Assembly: GCA_023014485.1 (NCBI GenBank)
Contig: JAJOZX010003320.1
Coordinates: forward strand, 188,501 to 252,500
DNA from: Bathynomus jamesi
Lineage: Eukaryota > Arthropoda > Malacostraca > Isopoda > Cirolanidae
Reading direction: 5' to 3'
DNA length: 64,000 bases
Shown here: positions 21,330 through 35,147 of the stretch, piece after piece
Layout: each line of letters begins with the position of its first letter
Position numbering within the stretch: the first letter of the stretch is position 1
Notes under the pieces: generated by a model
What the model was told of the DNA's origin: nothing
Seen by the model: only the letters and a program-made list of their open reading frames with translations
The model's database searches: none
Position numbers and translations under genes: made by a program

Positions 21330-23500
21330 TACAACGTCTCTATCCTGAATGACCTAGAGCAGAATGTACAGCACCCTTCTCAAATTCTCGATCGCCATGG
21401 AGTAAGGCCCAACAATCTGGATTTATTTCTCTCCACTCATCCTTCTTACTCTGTCAAACTTTTTCTCCGTTGGAGCTCCTCCGACCACAATCCTTTCCTT
21501 TCTATCGTTCCAGTTCGCTCCAGTTCGCCTTTAGGCAGTACTACTTTGATTTTCCAAGGAAAGATTACTGCTTCCATGGCCGGGGCGATGAGTGCATCAC
21601 GGAGGTGATTTTCTCGGGTGAGGAAGCCTACATTCTATATTCTATTCTTATTAATGCAAAAAACCTTGGTTTAACTTTGCCTGTATTAATGCTATCCGCA
21701 ACAGAGAGGAAGCTTTCAGAAGGTACAGCCGCCATTCAACTCCTCACTCTCACTCAGCTTATATTTCTGGCCAGAGCCGTGCAAAATCTGCTTTTCGACC
21801 CGCCAAAAAATAAAAATCCTTTATCCAACAAAAATGTGAAAACCTATCTGATTCTAATTCATCTTGCACTTTCTGGCACCTAGCCAAGAGCCTTTCCAAC
21901 AATTTCTTTTCCCCCTCTTCCATTCCGACAGCTTGGTTGCCGTCTCTGCTCCTAATAAAACTGAACTCTTCACTCAAACTTTCGCTTCCAACTCAACCAT
22001 GGACGATTCTGGTGCTGTCCTCCATCTTTTCCTCCCTCTGATTTAATTAGGTCTGAAATTAGAATCTCTTTCAAAGATGTTTTATCTCACCTATCTGGAC
22101 TCAACTCTACGGTACTGATTCTATCCCTCCTGTTTTTCCAAGAACTGTGCTTCTGTGCAGACACCCTGCTGGGCAAACTCTTTCGTCTTTGTCTTTCATA
22201 TGGTTCTTTTCCTCCCCGCTGGAAGTTTGCTTTCATTCAGCCTGTCGCAAAGAAGGGTAACCGCTCTCAACCCTACAAATATCGTCCAATTCTTTGATTT
22301 CTTGCCTTTCTAAAGTTTTCGAATCTATCCTCAATAGGAAGATCCTTAAACACCTCTCTTCTCACAAGCATCATTCAAATCTTCAGTACGCGTTCCGCAA
22401 GGAACGCTCTACTGGTGATCTTCTTGCACTTCTCTCTGACTCTTGGTTATCCTCCTTTCAGAATTTCAGTGAAACTTTTGGATTTGTGTTAGACCAGTGG
22501 TACCAGTGGTTTCCAAACTGTGGGGCGCGTACTGTTGGTTAGGGAGGCGCCTTTTTTGGCTACCTCCAAAAATCTGATTAATTATACAAGTACGAATAAT
22601 TCTACATGCCAATTTAGTTAGTTCAATCATTGATAATTAATTAATGGGGGAGTGGGCGCGCAACCATAAATTTGGGGAGTTAGGGGTTCGTCGCAACATA
22701 AAGTTTGGAAAACACTGCGGTAGACCTATCAAAAGCTTTTGATAGAGTCTGGCACAAGTCTTTAATTTCGAAACTGCCTTCCTTAGGTTTCTATCCTTCT
22801 ATCTGTGCCTTCATCTCTAATTTCCTTTTTGGCCGATCTTTTGTTGCGGTTGTAGATAACCACTGTTCTTTCAAAATTATTAATAGTAGTATTCTTCAGG
22901 GCTCTCTTATCACCCATTCTTTTCCTTTATTTTATCAATGATCTATTAAGTCGCACTTCCTGTCTATCCGTTTCTATGCCGATGATTCCACTATTCACTT
23001 CTCCACCCGCTTCATAAAGCATCCCACTCAACAGTCATTCCATGATTCGCGTAGGATGGCTGCGGTGCATCTGACCTCTGATCTTTCTGCAGTCTCTGAT
23101 TGGGGCAGAGAAAACCTTGTGGCTTTTAATGCTTCAAAGACTCAGTTTCTTCATCTGTCTACTCGTCACAATCTTCCACACGACTATCCCTTTATCTTCA
23201 ACAATACACAACTTTATCCTGCTTCTTCTCTTAACATTATTATAACTGACTCTGCTCTTTTGAACTCTAACTGCATGCCTCCTCCTTTAAGGCGAGCACG
23301 CAGTACCAGACATTTAACACATTCCCATTCCTTTTCTGTCTAACCTTCTAATGCAAAGGTTAATCGGTATTTTCAATCTTTCATCTACTCAATTGGTGAA
23401 CTCTGGAACAATCTTCCTCAATCCATTTTTCCTGCTGTCTATGCCCTGCAATCTTTCAAACGTAGAGTGTTCAGGCATCCCGAAAACCCTGGACCTTGAT
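21330..23500 (+). pseudogene. Jockey-like LINE ORF2 remnant
   Basis: Near 21340-21500 one frame reads HGVRPNNLDLFLSTHPS and then SSSDHNP (endonuclease SDH motif). At 22130-22290 the RT begins (LFRLCLSYGSFPPRWKFAFIQPV). At 22294-22490 it reads SCLSKVFESILNRKILKHL, QYAFRKERSTGDLL. After the MITE comes DLSKAFDRVWHKSLISKLPSLGF (22720-22790), the FYADDSTIHF active site near 22975, and SDWGRENLVAFNASKTQFL (23056-23343). Stops and frame changes occur throughout. Confidence 0.8.
22495..22717. mobile_element. hAT MITE inside the LINE RT
   Basis: Tips CAGTGGTACCAGTGGTTTCC and inverted CAGTGTTTTCCAAACTT share the hAT-type CAGTG and TTTCCAAACT words. The flanks TGTTAGAC and CGGTAGAC (6 of 8) are a decayed 8-bp TSD. 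Removing it joins the RT frame at VLDLSKAFDRVWH. Confidence 0.75.
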
Positions 23501-23524
23501 TTTGGCTTTTCTCTTCCTTTATGG

Positions 23525-23748
23525 CAGTGGTTCCCAAACTTTTATGGTGGCGACCCTGAATACAATATTGTCCTGCCTGGCGACCCTAAACGCTGGTACA
23601 TGCAGTGTTAATGACCAATCATTTTGATACGTTGTGTTTATATTCATATAGTTTGATTGAATCAGTCGTTGAGAATTTCCGTCCCGCGACCCTCAGGAAC
23701 ACCTTCCCGACCATCACTTGGGTCGCGACCAGGGGTTTGGAACCACTG
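23525..23748. mobile_element. hAT MITE with exact 8-bp TSD
   Basis: Tips CAGTGGTTCCCAAACTTTTA and inverted CAGTGGTTCCAAACCCCTG. CTTTATGG flanks both sides exactly (23517-23524, 23749-23756). 224 bp, no coding capacity. GGTGGCGACCC and GGGTCGCGACC repeats lie just inside the tips. Confidence 0.9.
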
Positions 23749-23794
23749 CTTTATGGGGTGGCCGTTTTTGCGGGCGTTCGTTTGATATATATAT

Positions 23795-24266
23795 TACTGG
23801 TGGACCGGATGTCAGTTTTTCAACATCTGCGGATGCGGATGCGGATATTTAGTTAATCTAGCAATATACTGTATATAGAATTATGAATATATGACATAAT
23901 TTTTCAAATTTCGTGATATTACTGTGATGGCAGGCAATGCATAAGAATTAAAATTAATATTAATGTTTTCATTATGATAAAAATAACTTTCTCAAGAGTT
24001 TCAGCCACAGAAAATTCAATGAAACAAGTTTCATTCAATTTTCTGTGTTAACAGGTATATTTATTTTGAGGTTTATATGTTTGTTTGTTCATTAATAATT
24101 AATTAATACTTTAAAAGGAAATGTGCATGACTGAGCCTTATAAGCTACTTTACAAGTTAATTTAATTGTAAATTGCATAATTTATTGGAGATAATATCCG
24201 CATAACATCCGCAGTCAGAAGTGCGGATGCGGATGTTAAAAATGATGCGGATATCCGGTCCACCAC

Positions 24267-24268
<2 letters not shown>
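23795..24268. mobile_element. MITE with TAGTGGTGGACCGGAT tips
   Basis: Left TACTGGTGGACCGGAT and inverted right TAGTGGTGGACCGGAT, both followed by GCGGAT repeats. It lies between TA tracts, so the TSD cannot be read. The tip style and GGATATCC-rich subterminal repeats fit a hAT MITE. 474 bp without coding sequence. Confidence 0.75.

Positions 24269-24270
<2 letters not shown>

Positions 24271-24322
<52 letters not shown>
24271..24322. repeat. (TA)n microsatellite, LTR element target
   Basis: TA run directly before the 5' LTR. TA also follows the 3' LTR at 34444, so the LTR element integrated in a TA tract. Confidence 0.9.
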
Positions 24323-24326
<4 letters not shown>

Positions 24327-25758
24327 ACAACCATGCGATTTACCATTTCTATGGTTGAACAGTATCCATGTTTGTGCCATTAGAAGTTCGCTGTAAACAG
24401 CGAATGTCCCTCCCTTAGCTGTGCCTCTCTAATTCGTCTCCTTTGATCTCTCCCAAATAATGACTTATACTGTACGTACAGAGTAAATCACTCTGGCGTC
24501 ATAAAGTAACTTAATTTCCTTTCATACCTTGAATACTGAATCACGTGTTTAGTATGTGGATATCTTTCGTATTCAATGTATGGTAAATTCTTTAATAATA
24601 ATAAAAACCTCACTCTCTATAAGTCATTACTTATATGTTGTGTCCTGTCTGGTGTTATGCAATATAAATATTATTCAACCATACTCATTATTCAACCATA
24701 CTCATTCATACATCCATGTTCTTTCTTGACCGTTATTCTTTATTAATATTATTACTTATTCATTCATCTACCTATTGTCTACTTATGCCCTATCAACTTA
24801 TCAGTCTGTTTGCTCGTGTCTATATTACGCACACAACCTATTGTGTGACGAATGATATGTGTACACTACTTTGTGCAGTCGTACATGTCCCTTGACGATC
24901 ATGATTACGTACATGTATTCTTTTTATGTTTTATTTTTTTTATCATTTCACCTCTCGCAAGTTGTTTATTATTGCTGAGACGAAGATTCGAATTCCGATT
25001 ACGTCGTCAAAAGCGAGCCTCTGAATTCGAACTCTTCTCTCTTGCCTCTGCTACCAATTTATAACGTTAAGATGTGATGTTATATTATTATAATATACCA
25101 TATTGTTCCCTGCCTGGCCCCTTGATACCAGAGGTTGCACCTCTCCCACTCTAGATTCCTGCCTGAGCCTTTACCCGAGGAGGCCGAGCCCCCCCCTCGC
25201 CTTAAATTCCTGCCTGAGCCGTTGTTACCAGAGGTGGCTCCTCTCTCATCTTAAATTCCTACCTGGCCCCGTTGTTACCCGAGGTTGCACCTCCCTCACT
25301 TTAAATTCCTGCCTGAGGCTTAGACCAAGGAGGCCAAGCCGCCTCATTTTAAATCCCTGCCGTAACTCTTACTCGAGGAGGACAAGCCTCCTCGCTTTCA
25401 ATTCCTATCTTAACTATTGTCAAACGGGTCGAACCTCTACCCCTGTAAATTCCTGCTTGAGCTGTTGTTGTAAGAGGTAAAACCTCTCCCCCTGTAAACT
25501 TCTGATTATCAGTGCCTCGTTCTGTATATACTTTGTGAATAAAAATTTATGAGTGAACTAAAACTCCAATTTTTGAAGTGAAGTGTTTCCATTCACCCCT
25601 TCGGGAAAAAACCTAGTAGAAACTGTTCATTGGTACTCGGATGCTCTCGGCTAAGGCCGAGCTTACCCAACAAGGACCACCTTCGTTGGATTGTCGAAAG
25701 TGCATTAACCCTAAAAAGTCGCAAGCGGGCAGAGGCTCGCACAACCTTATGCGCGACA
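24323..25758 (+). repeat. 5' LTR (1436 bp)
   Basis: TG...CA bounded. It matches 32769-34443 nearly base for base except for a block near 25140-25250 where the 3' copy is longer. An AATAAA signal lies near 25541. The centre (25110-25500) is an array of hairpin-forming units of about 49 bp with words such as TTAAATTCCTGCCTGAG. Confidence 0.92.
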
Positions 25759-25900
25759 CCGGAGGTCCCACCGAGATCGCTTTAGTTCCCCAACACCGAG
25801 ACTGTTTTAGTTCCCCAACACCGAGACCGCTTTAGTTCCCCAACACCGAGACTGTTTCAGTCCCCCTCCGAAAAAAACCGTCGTCCATCAATGGATGTCC
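25759..25900 (+). promoter_or_regulatory. Primer-binding-like site and 26-bp leader repeats
   Basis: Directly after the LTR comes CCGGAGGTCCCACCGAGATC, which looks like the complement of a tRNA 3' end with the usual TGG altered. Four tandem copies of a roughly 26-bp unit (TTAGTTCCCCAACACCGAGA) follow from about 25780 to 25860. Which tRNA would prime is not decided. Confidence 0.55.
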
Positions 25901-27060
25901 CTACTTTGAACAATTTTTGAAACACTTCATGGATTCACTCGTTCGACGTCGACCGCAACCTCTTCAACTTGGACTCCAACCCCACCATCTGCAACCTCAA
26001 TTTAATACAACTATCGTTAATCTTCAATCAACTTTTGAATTATTGTTCGTATTTTTCACCAATCAACCGTCGACCGTCTTCCTGTCTACAATCTTCCTTC
26101 AACGTTTGTATGCTCCGTCGTGGCGATCAGATGACGTCACCCCTCCCTCTCGTCTGCTAGCGAGCGGCACACCCACCTCAGAGCTGAGTGAGGCTGACCT
26201 TCAAAGTTTCGTGGAGACTCGAGGCACCAGCTGCTGAACCCCTCACTCTCCGTTTGTGATGAGTTTTATTTTAATCGTTTTAGTTAAAAATTACTACGTT
26301 TAAATCGTGCTCTTAATTATCATTTTCTTTAATTTTAGTAATTTTAATTCACTTTTATTTTTCCCTTTTTAGTGTGAAACAGTGAAGTGACTTTATAAAC
26401 ACTTAATCATTTTTTTAATTAATTGATTTTAATTAACTGTTTGATAGTAATACAAAATACAGTACTAATCAGACGTTGTCATTGATTCTGTATTCACGTA
26501 TTTATTTTTCCCAACAGATTATAAATCTGAATTTTTTTAAATTCTTTTTATAAAATTATCTGCACATTGTGTATATTAAGAATATTAAATATCATTTTAG
26601 GTTTTGTTGTGGGACATAAATTCGATCAGTCTAATTCTGATATTTATACCCATAACTCACATTTTTATTTAGTTGTACCCGGTTAGGTTTTTCTTTTTCT
26701 TTTCCTTTTTTAATTTAAACCTTTTAACTTAGTTTTAGTGAAAATTTATGTTATCGTTATTATACTGTAACCCTTTTTTCTAGTGTGATTTTGACCGAAT
26801 TTCGACCCTTGCCAACGAGACTTCAGCGTTGGGAGATTCGAAAATTACTCGTCGATTGCTGCATCCGGAGTAAATGCAGAGTCGCCCATTTTGTTCTACG
26901 TTATCTCGTAACTATATGAAAAAATTGTTTCATTGTTTATCTCGTTTTTTTTCAATTTTATTCAAAATACTTAGACTTTGTTCCATTTTTTTTTTTATTG
27001 CTTGTCTCTTACATGGTTATTTTTGTTTTACACACACACTTCCGTGTCAACGACACGTGT
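25901..27060 (+). other. LTR element leader, only a doubtful frame
   Basis: A 106-codon frame (25917-26237) has no recognisable motif and overlaps another frame; it may be a decayed start of gag. From 26240 to 27060 the sequence is T-rich and without coding signal. Confidence 0.4.
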
Positions 27061-27071
27061 TATGATTAACG

Positions 27072-28366
27072 ATGTCCAAACCATTACCCCCCCTGACATG
27101 CACTACTGTTAATCTTATAACTCCCTTTTCCGTACTGAAACGTACAGTTGATGTCCCTCATTTTCGCGGTCGCGTTAATAATAGATTTGTAGAACCCTCT
27201 TTAAGGATTGGTTCGGTAAAATTGACGATTCGTTTAGAGGTTGTCTGACTACAGATGCAGATAAAATCGGTTTTGCTTTTGACACTTGTGACCCAAATTT
27301 CGGTGACGCCGCGCGCGTCCGTACCTTTCTTATCGATTGGTCCAATGGACAAATATATCAATGGTCTTGGGTAGAATTTAAACGTTTTTGGTATATATAT
27401 ATAAAGGTCTGCAGGAAATCACGAAGTACTGTGACAGGCAGGGATCCGTCAAATGGGACGTTGACGTTAAAGGTTTAAACAGCAGAACACGAGCACACCA
27501 GTTCCGGATTTCCCTTCAGTCCCTTGCTCATGAGTCGTGTAACCATCCTTCAGTGTTGCGCGAAAACGCATCTCCCGATAATGTTGTTTCGGTAGAGAAT
27601 CGGAGTGATTCCGTTGACCCTTCTGGTCTGGGTAGAAAGGCGTTGAGTGTACCTTATTCTGACCCACCTTCCCAATCCACTTCCTCTTTGAGTTCTGTAC
27701 ATTCGGAATCCCCAGAAAGTATTATTTTTCTCGAAATCGATTTCAAACTCCGTTGCCCAGAGGAGACCCTTTTAGGTCGTTTTGATCCGAAATGTTCGTC
27801 CAGTATTGTTCTGCGTCTTTAGCGGATAAATTGCTGTGTCCTCTCTTTAAGGGACCGCCATCCGTTTCATACATTCGGGATTCCGATGGTAACCTTATTC
27901 CCGTCCTTGCGGAAACTAAACTTGCCATGTGGATTGGTGATTGTCTTGTCTGTATAGGTGTCTCGTTAGTTCCGCTAGAATATTGTCCCGATTTTGATTT
28001 AATTATTGGCCCAGAATCCCTACGACCCAACGGATTCCATTTCGACTTTTCGGATGGATGCTTCGTCGATAAATGGGATAAAAGACGTTATTCCCTTCTC
28101 TGGTGCGAGGCACCCGAGCAGAACCTTTATTGTGACGATGAAACGTCACCCTTGGAAAATTTGGGTAATCCTGACCCAACTTTCTTCTCTGACTCAGTTG
28201 TCTCTGAACCGTTGGTTCCAGCTTGTTCATCAAATGAATTTCCTTCGAGGCTAGAACTCACAGCCTCTCCTGATGATGATTTTTGTGATGCATCTTGTGA
28301 CAGTGTTTGTGATGCTAATGTTGAAAACAGTAACGACAACAATGAAATTGTTGATTTATGTAAATA
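27072..28366 (+). pseudogene. gag-like region and degenerate protease-like domain 1
   Basis: From the ATG at 27072 the frames read PHFRGRVNNRFVEPSLR, then (shifted) DWSNGQIYQWSWVEFKRFW, a gag-like Trp-rich stretch. A 144-codon frame (27388-27822) ends FDPKCSSSIVLRL. It is continued in the next frame by ADKLLCPLFKGPP, CIGVSLVPLEYCPDFDLIIG. This layout resembles a retropepsin-type domain, but the catalytic D-T/S-G position reads D-P-K, so it would be inactive. At least three frame breaks are visible. Confidence 0.55.
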
Positions 28367-29030
28367 AAGGTACTTCTGTTGAAAGTCTTTATGATGAAAC
28401 TTCCGTTGAAAGTTTTTATGATGAAAGTTTTGTTGAAAGTAAGTGTAATACCTACGTTAATAATTGTTGTAATGTAAATGGGGATGTGACCAATCCTTTG
28501 TTAAATGTGAATTCAGACAACTTGGATGATTGCTGTGCAACTGATGTTGAAAATCAGAATTTATTTTATTCTCACCATGGTCAGGACAACCATGTTGGTC
28601 CCGATGGCCATGACTTGTACGATGATTTAGACACTGCTCCTCAAATTGTCAGTAATTTTAGTCATTCGGACATTGATTCAACTGACATAGTTCATTCAGT
28701 GAACTTTGGTCGAGAAGACCTCGTTTTTGATTTAGATGGATCAGATATCCATGCATGTCCCAAAAAGGACGCGAATTCTGTTACTGATGTTGTTTTTGGT
28801 TTAGATGGATCGGATATCCATGCATGTCCCAAAGAGGACGCGTTAGATGGTCAGGATGACCATGTTTTTGATAACTTTTCTCCACAGGACCCGAATTGTT
28901 TTGAGTTTACTTCGGCCAACGGCCAATCGGCAATGCCGCCTCGTTTAAGTGGTCTGAAAGATGACCCTGTTTTTATTTTTTTGGTCATGATGACCGTCAT
29001 CTTGCTTCAGATGATGCTTTTTCTGCTGTA
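28273..29030 (+). pseudogene. Repetitive Asp-rich linker region of the LTR element
   Basis: A 252-codon frame with short internal repeats (ETSVESLYDETSVESFYDE; DLDGSDIHACPK twice). It is acidic and low in complexity, with no known domain. It lies between the two protease-like domains and is probably part of the same polyprotein, with frame breaks at both ends. Confidence 0.45.
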
Positions 29031-29081
29031 GTAGCAGCTGGGGAGAATGCCCCACAAGGTCCTGTAGGCGAGTCAGTTTTT

Positions 29082-29987
29082 ATGAATTTTGATAATCATT
29101 GTGATGTTTATGATGACAGTAACAGTTTCGTAACGAATCGATCATGTCCCAGTGACTTCTTTTTAAATTACTATAGTGAGGACCATGCCGTCCCTCCGTT
29201 TTGTTTTAACTCCGTTACTTGGTATTCGGAGCAGTGTAGCAAGCAATCTTTTCCTAAAGAGCAAAGTGCTCACGTAAAGACGTATTGTCAATTGCCGACA
29301 TCAGGTCTTTCCAGTTGGTCACCCAATTCCCCTGATTGCGATATTCCAAATTTTGGTTTTCCTCCCAATACCCCAACCTCGTGCGAAACCATCGCTGATG
29401 CAGACGAAGCATGTTCACATGTTTCGGAGACGCCTTCTTGGACTCTTGAAATGGAGCTCATGGAAGAACGCCCACAAATTTTCATGAAAACTTCTATTAA
29501 CAACCAAGCAGTTTTGGCTCTTGTTGAAACTTGCTGTCAGGCGAATTACATTCACCAACACGTATACAAGAAGTTACTCAAGGTGGCTACGGAAAAATTC
29601 GATTTGCATTCTCGTTTGTCCTGCATTGATGATGACTGGGAAGAATACAGTACCGGAGAAATCATCCTTCCTATTGAGTTTGATTCAGTCCCTTATCTGA
29701 CCCCATTTGTGGTCGTATCTGAATTGAATTGGGATGGAGACTTACTCCTGGGGATGAATTTCCTTATTACGCACGATTTTTATTGGGCCGATAGAGAAGC
29801 AGGCCTAATTCGAGGAGAAAACCACCTTTCGAGTATGTTTGTCACCCCTATTCTTCGGTCTTTTCAGCTGAGGGTGAAAGACTCGTTTCAGAGAGCCCGA
29901 CGGACTCCCTGGAACCAGTTCAAAATAAAAAGGAACTGCTACCAGATGGGGAAGATTCTTCATCAATTGTCAAATGTTCCGTTCTAG
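29082..29987 (+). pseudogene. Protease-like domain 2 of the LTR element
   Basis: A 301-codon frame. Near residue 150 it reads QAVLALVETCCQANYIHQHV, which aligns in style with retropepsin active sites (ALVDTGA-ANFI) but with E in place of catalytic D and CC in place of GA. The later DLLLGMNFLITHDFYW resembles the conserved LGxDFL block. The catalytic acid is changed, so proteolysis is unlikely. It stops before any RT. Confidence 0.55.
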
Positions 29988-30364
29988 TTCCGCCGAACGA
30001 GGGACTAGAAAGCCAACATACTTTTGGTAATTTTGAGTATGAAGACTCGAATGTCTTCACAGTAGACCCCTGTGACTCCATCGAGAGCGAGTCACCTCCT
30101 TCAGTGACAGTTAGGCCGGAACTTGAAGTTCCCAGTGTTCTGGCTATTCCAAATAAATTTGAAAACTCATCTCTTAAGTTCGATTGGTCATTTCGCTTAA
30201 TCCCTATTTAAGGAAGATGACTTGATTCTGTTTTCAAAGGTAGAGGAATTTCACCTAATTCCGAGGCTAAGCCCATAGGTGCCGGGAGCGAACCCGAACC
30301 TACTCCTCCGTCGGAAGTTGTACGCGCGGAAGGGCAAGCGCGGAATATTCCTCACTACCATAAT

Positions 30365-30529
30365 ATGATCGTTCCATCGATCATTTTCATTTTTCTTCCG
30401 CGAATTCATGTTTTCGCCCTTCTTGCCTTCTACTTTGCAAATCTTTCTCTTTGGCTGTTCCTGGATCCTCTTCTGAAACCAGTGAAAGCCATTCTTCTTA
30501 ATCCCGATACACCACCTCCTTTTGAGTGA
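30365..30529 (+). CDS. Short hydrophobic ORF (54 codons) in the LTR element
   Basis: ATG to TGA with a long hydrophobic centre (SIIFIFLPRIHVFALLAFYF) and a polar tail ending TPPPFE. It looks like one or two membrane segments. It may be the end of a lost longer gene or a chance frame; no family was recognised. Confidence 0.3.
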   Translation: MIVPSIIFIFLPRIHVFALLAFYFANLSLWLFLDPLLKPVKAILLNPDTPPPFE

Positions 30530-32755
30530 GCAAGGCTCGTATGGTCAGTCCATTGCTTCCCGGCATGTTGCGAAAACCTTTAACCGAATGACCACATGCC
30601 CGATCGCAAGACAACCTAACCATGCAGCTGATTTGTCTGGCTTCGTATGTTCGTGAAATTCACCCGTATGACCGAACATACCCTCAATTTAGGTTAAGTT
30701 GTTTTTTGTTTTATTTTTTTAAATTAATCTTAATTATACGGAACTTATAACCTATAAGTGTTCAGTTCAGTATAGCTCATAATTGAGTTCTATTTTCAAC
30801 TTTTTATTCTTGATTTTTTTTTATTCAATTATCTTGAGTAATTGTCATTAAATGTTAGTCTACCATTTGTTAAGGTATCAACCAAAATTATAGCCAATTT
30901 TGACACACTATACCAGGATGCCATTCTTTCCCCTTCTAATAATTCTGTTACACCATGTCAATATTGCTAATTACATAACTGTGCCCCTACCATGAATTCC
31001 ACTAAAACCTGTTATTATCTATGCCCCATCAACTCGTCAAATAAAATTCAATTGCCGTACTGATACTTCTGGTCAATATTAATGGTGAGATACTGCTAAT
31101 ATAACGCTATGAAGGTTACTAGTCGAATTTAATTCTGTGCCTAAATTCAGTTTTCAATACCACTTAATTTACTTTAAGTATTTAAAGTTCTTTTAAGTGC
31201 GTATTTATTTTAATTACCTTAATACGTGCAACCGATTTATTACGTAAAATCTATAATCCCGATTGAATTTTATTACTTTTGACACCTATTCGAATTCACT
31301 TTCCTACTGATTACACTTTCACCCAATTACGCTTACCCACACTCTGAAACACTCTTGAAATCATTGGCGTACTTATTGGAAAGGAAATTCACTACTCATA
31401 TCTTATTTTATTATACAAACTTATTCTAAAATCATTGGCTATCACGATAAATTATATTTAATTGCAGTTAACTGTTTGATGTTTACTCTGGATTATTTGA
31501 ATTTATTTAAACTTAATTGCTGCTTACAATATATAATCTTGCCTGTTGCCTTCATTAAGTTAATTTGAACCAACCTCTAAGCTAATCCGTTCTCAAAATT
31601 TCATGATTTACCATTGACCACTAAGGATTCAGTTCTTCACGGGATGAACCAATTACTTTCATATTCTACACACTACTGTACATACCTACTCAGCTACACA
31701 CTTATTACCCATATTTATACATACGTATACGCGATTACGAATAACTTCAACTATAAATTCCTTTTCCCCATTTTTGGGTAAATCACCTACCACTTACACT
31801 CTGCACTAATGCACAATACACACGTGACCCAAGGTCTATACATCATCTATTACGAAATTCTATCTTCCTTTCCCTGGATATTCTTAATGGATAACAATAT
31901 CTAAGTATCTAAAACGGTAACTAGATAAATTTTCATGTTTTCAATAAATTAATTTTACTTTTCTTTAAATCAATTTTAATATTTTACCAACTTATTCGGA
32001 CTTGCAATAAGTTTACATTCTGCAACCGTGCTCCCACTGCTGAAGACTTCGTCCACCAATAAAATTTAATTCGATTTTTACTACCATAGTGAATACGATT
32101 AGTTTTTTTACTGTATAATCATGATAACTTCGGAAACTCTTATCTCTGTCAGTACTGACGGATTAAACTCCATTTCAAGTAGTCCCATATGAATTGAAAA
32201 TTCCTGAACCTTAAATTGAATTTTCCTTTTAACCATTATTTACTATGTATGTATCTTTTTCCCTAAAATTATCTTAACCCAGGAAATCTTTCCGAATTTA
32301 TCACGGTTCAGTAGTAATCTTGTTACTATAACGTTGGACAAACTAAAAATTTAACTTAAATTAGATTCAATCCTGTAATTGGAACTTAACTGAAATAATT
32401 ATGTCGAAATGCCAGAAATAACTTAGATGGTTCATTAGTTTATAAGATTGTTTATGTAGTATGATTGCCACAATTAATCATACTTATAATTGTATTTTTG
32501 AAGGTGACAACTTCGGACTTTATCGTACTTTGTTGACATAGTATTTCCACTACAATCCTAGTAATCAGACCTCAACCTTGTTAATTTATTTGCTGTAATT
32601 TTAAAATTTTCCCCTTGATTATTTTTTTATTTTATTAATATAATTATCATTCTTCCCACTAAATTGCCTTGATTAATCCAACCCGAAATTGTCGCTGTTT
32701 CATTTTTTTTAATATATTGTAAATAAACTTCCACCCCACCATTACATCCTTTTTC
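30530..32755 (+). other. Non-coding internal part of the LTR element
   Basis: About 2.2 kb of AT-rich DNA without a frame over 60 codons on either strand. No RT, RNase H or integrase motif, no palindrome and no MITE ends were seen. It ends at the purine-rich tract before the 3' LTR. Confidence 0.6.
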
Positions 32756-32768
32756 ACAGGGAGAGCAG
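32755..32768 (+). promoter_or_regulatory. Polypurine tract before the 3' LTR
   Basis: ACAGGGAGAGCAG directly abuts the TG of the 3' LTR, the expected place for plus-strand priming. Confidence 0.6.
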
Positions 32769-34568
<1,800 letters not shown>

Positions 34569-34579
34569 GGGAGTGAACT

Positions 34580-35112
34580 CAGAATGGTTCCATGCACAGA
34601 CCGTGCATGGAACAAGGAACTCTTCTGGGAAAAATAAATTCACTATAGTCCGAATAAGTAATGGTAAATGACAAACACTATAGGTTTTTTCCTTTTTCAT
34701 GATGTTAGTTCGACGTGGGCAAGGGGTCAGTCGCAAAGAGGTCCCAAAAATATAGCTTCCCTCACTAGCTATCTGCAAAGCAAATAGTTACCCCTTTTTC
34801 TTTGATGTATTCAATCCGACGTGAATGCAACGAGTCTTTTGCTTATATTGAGGTTCTAAATATAGCGGGGCTAGGCTGCTTTAAACCCTAGATCCTGTCC
34901 CAAAGCTGGATCCTATCTGTTTTGCAGATAGCTGGTGAGGGAAGCTATATTGGTGGGACCTCTTTGTGAGTGACCCGTTGCCCACGTCGGGCTAACATCA
35001 TGAAAAAGAAAAAAACTATGTATAGTGTTTGTCATTTACCATTACTTATTCGGACTATAGTGGATTTAATTTTCCCAGAAGAGTTCCTTGTTCCATGCAC
35101 GGTCTGTGTGTA
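34580..35112. mobile_element. Foldback element with about 200-bp arms
   Basis: The left arm (about 34592-34790) and right arm (about 34918-35112) are inverted copies sharing words such as CCGTGCATGGAACAAGGAAC and GTAATGGTAAATGACAAACAC. The spacer is about 125 bp. Neither arm is coding. It is bounded on both sides by TA tracts, so a TSD cannot be read. Confidence 0.8.
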
Positions 35113-35114
35113 TC

Positions 35115-35147
<33 letters not shown>

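Larger units (their letters stand above)
21300..23790 (+). mobile_element. Jockey-like LINE, copy 1 (two MITEs inside)
   Basis: Endonuclease and RT pieces run in order on the plus strand. The same element recurs as a shorter copy at 52612-54118, which matches along most of its length. Insertions at 22495-22717 and 23525-23748 interrupt it. The far 3' part reads AKVNRYFQSF-type C-terminal sequence and ends shortly after 23770. Confidence 0.8.

Noticed and set aside
25103..25480. 125-codon Pro/Leu/Ser-rich protein
   Set aside because: It lies inside the LTR minisatellite; the 3' LTR copy of the same region has no equivalent frame.
27388..28370. Host gene with several exons
   Set aside because: It lies between two matching LTRs and reads as gag/protease-like polyprotein in shifting frames, without splice sites at the breaks.
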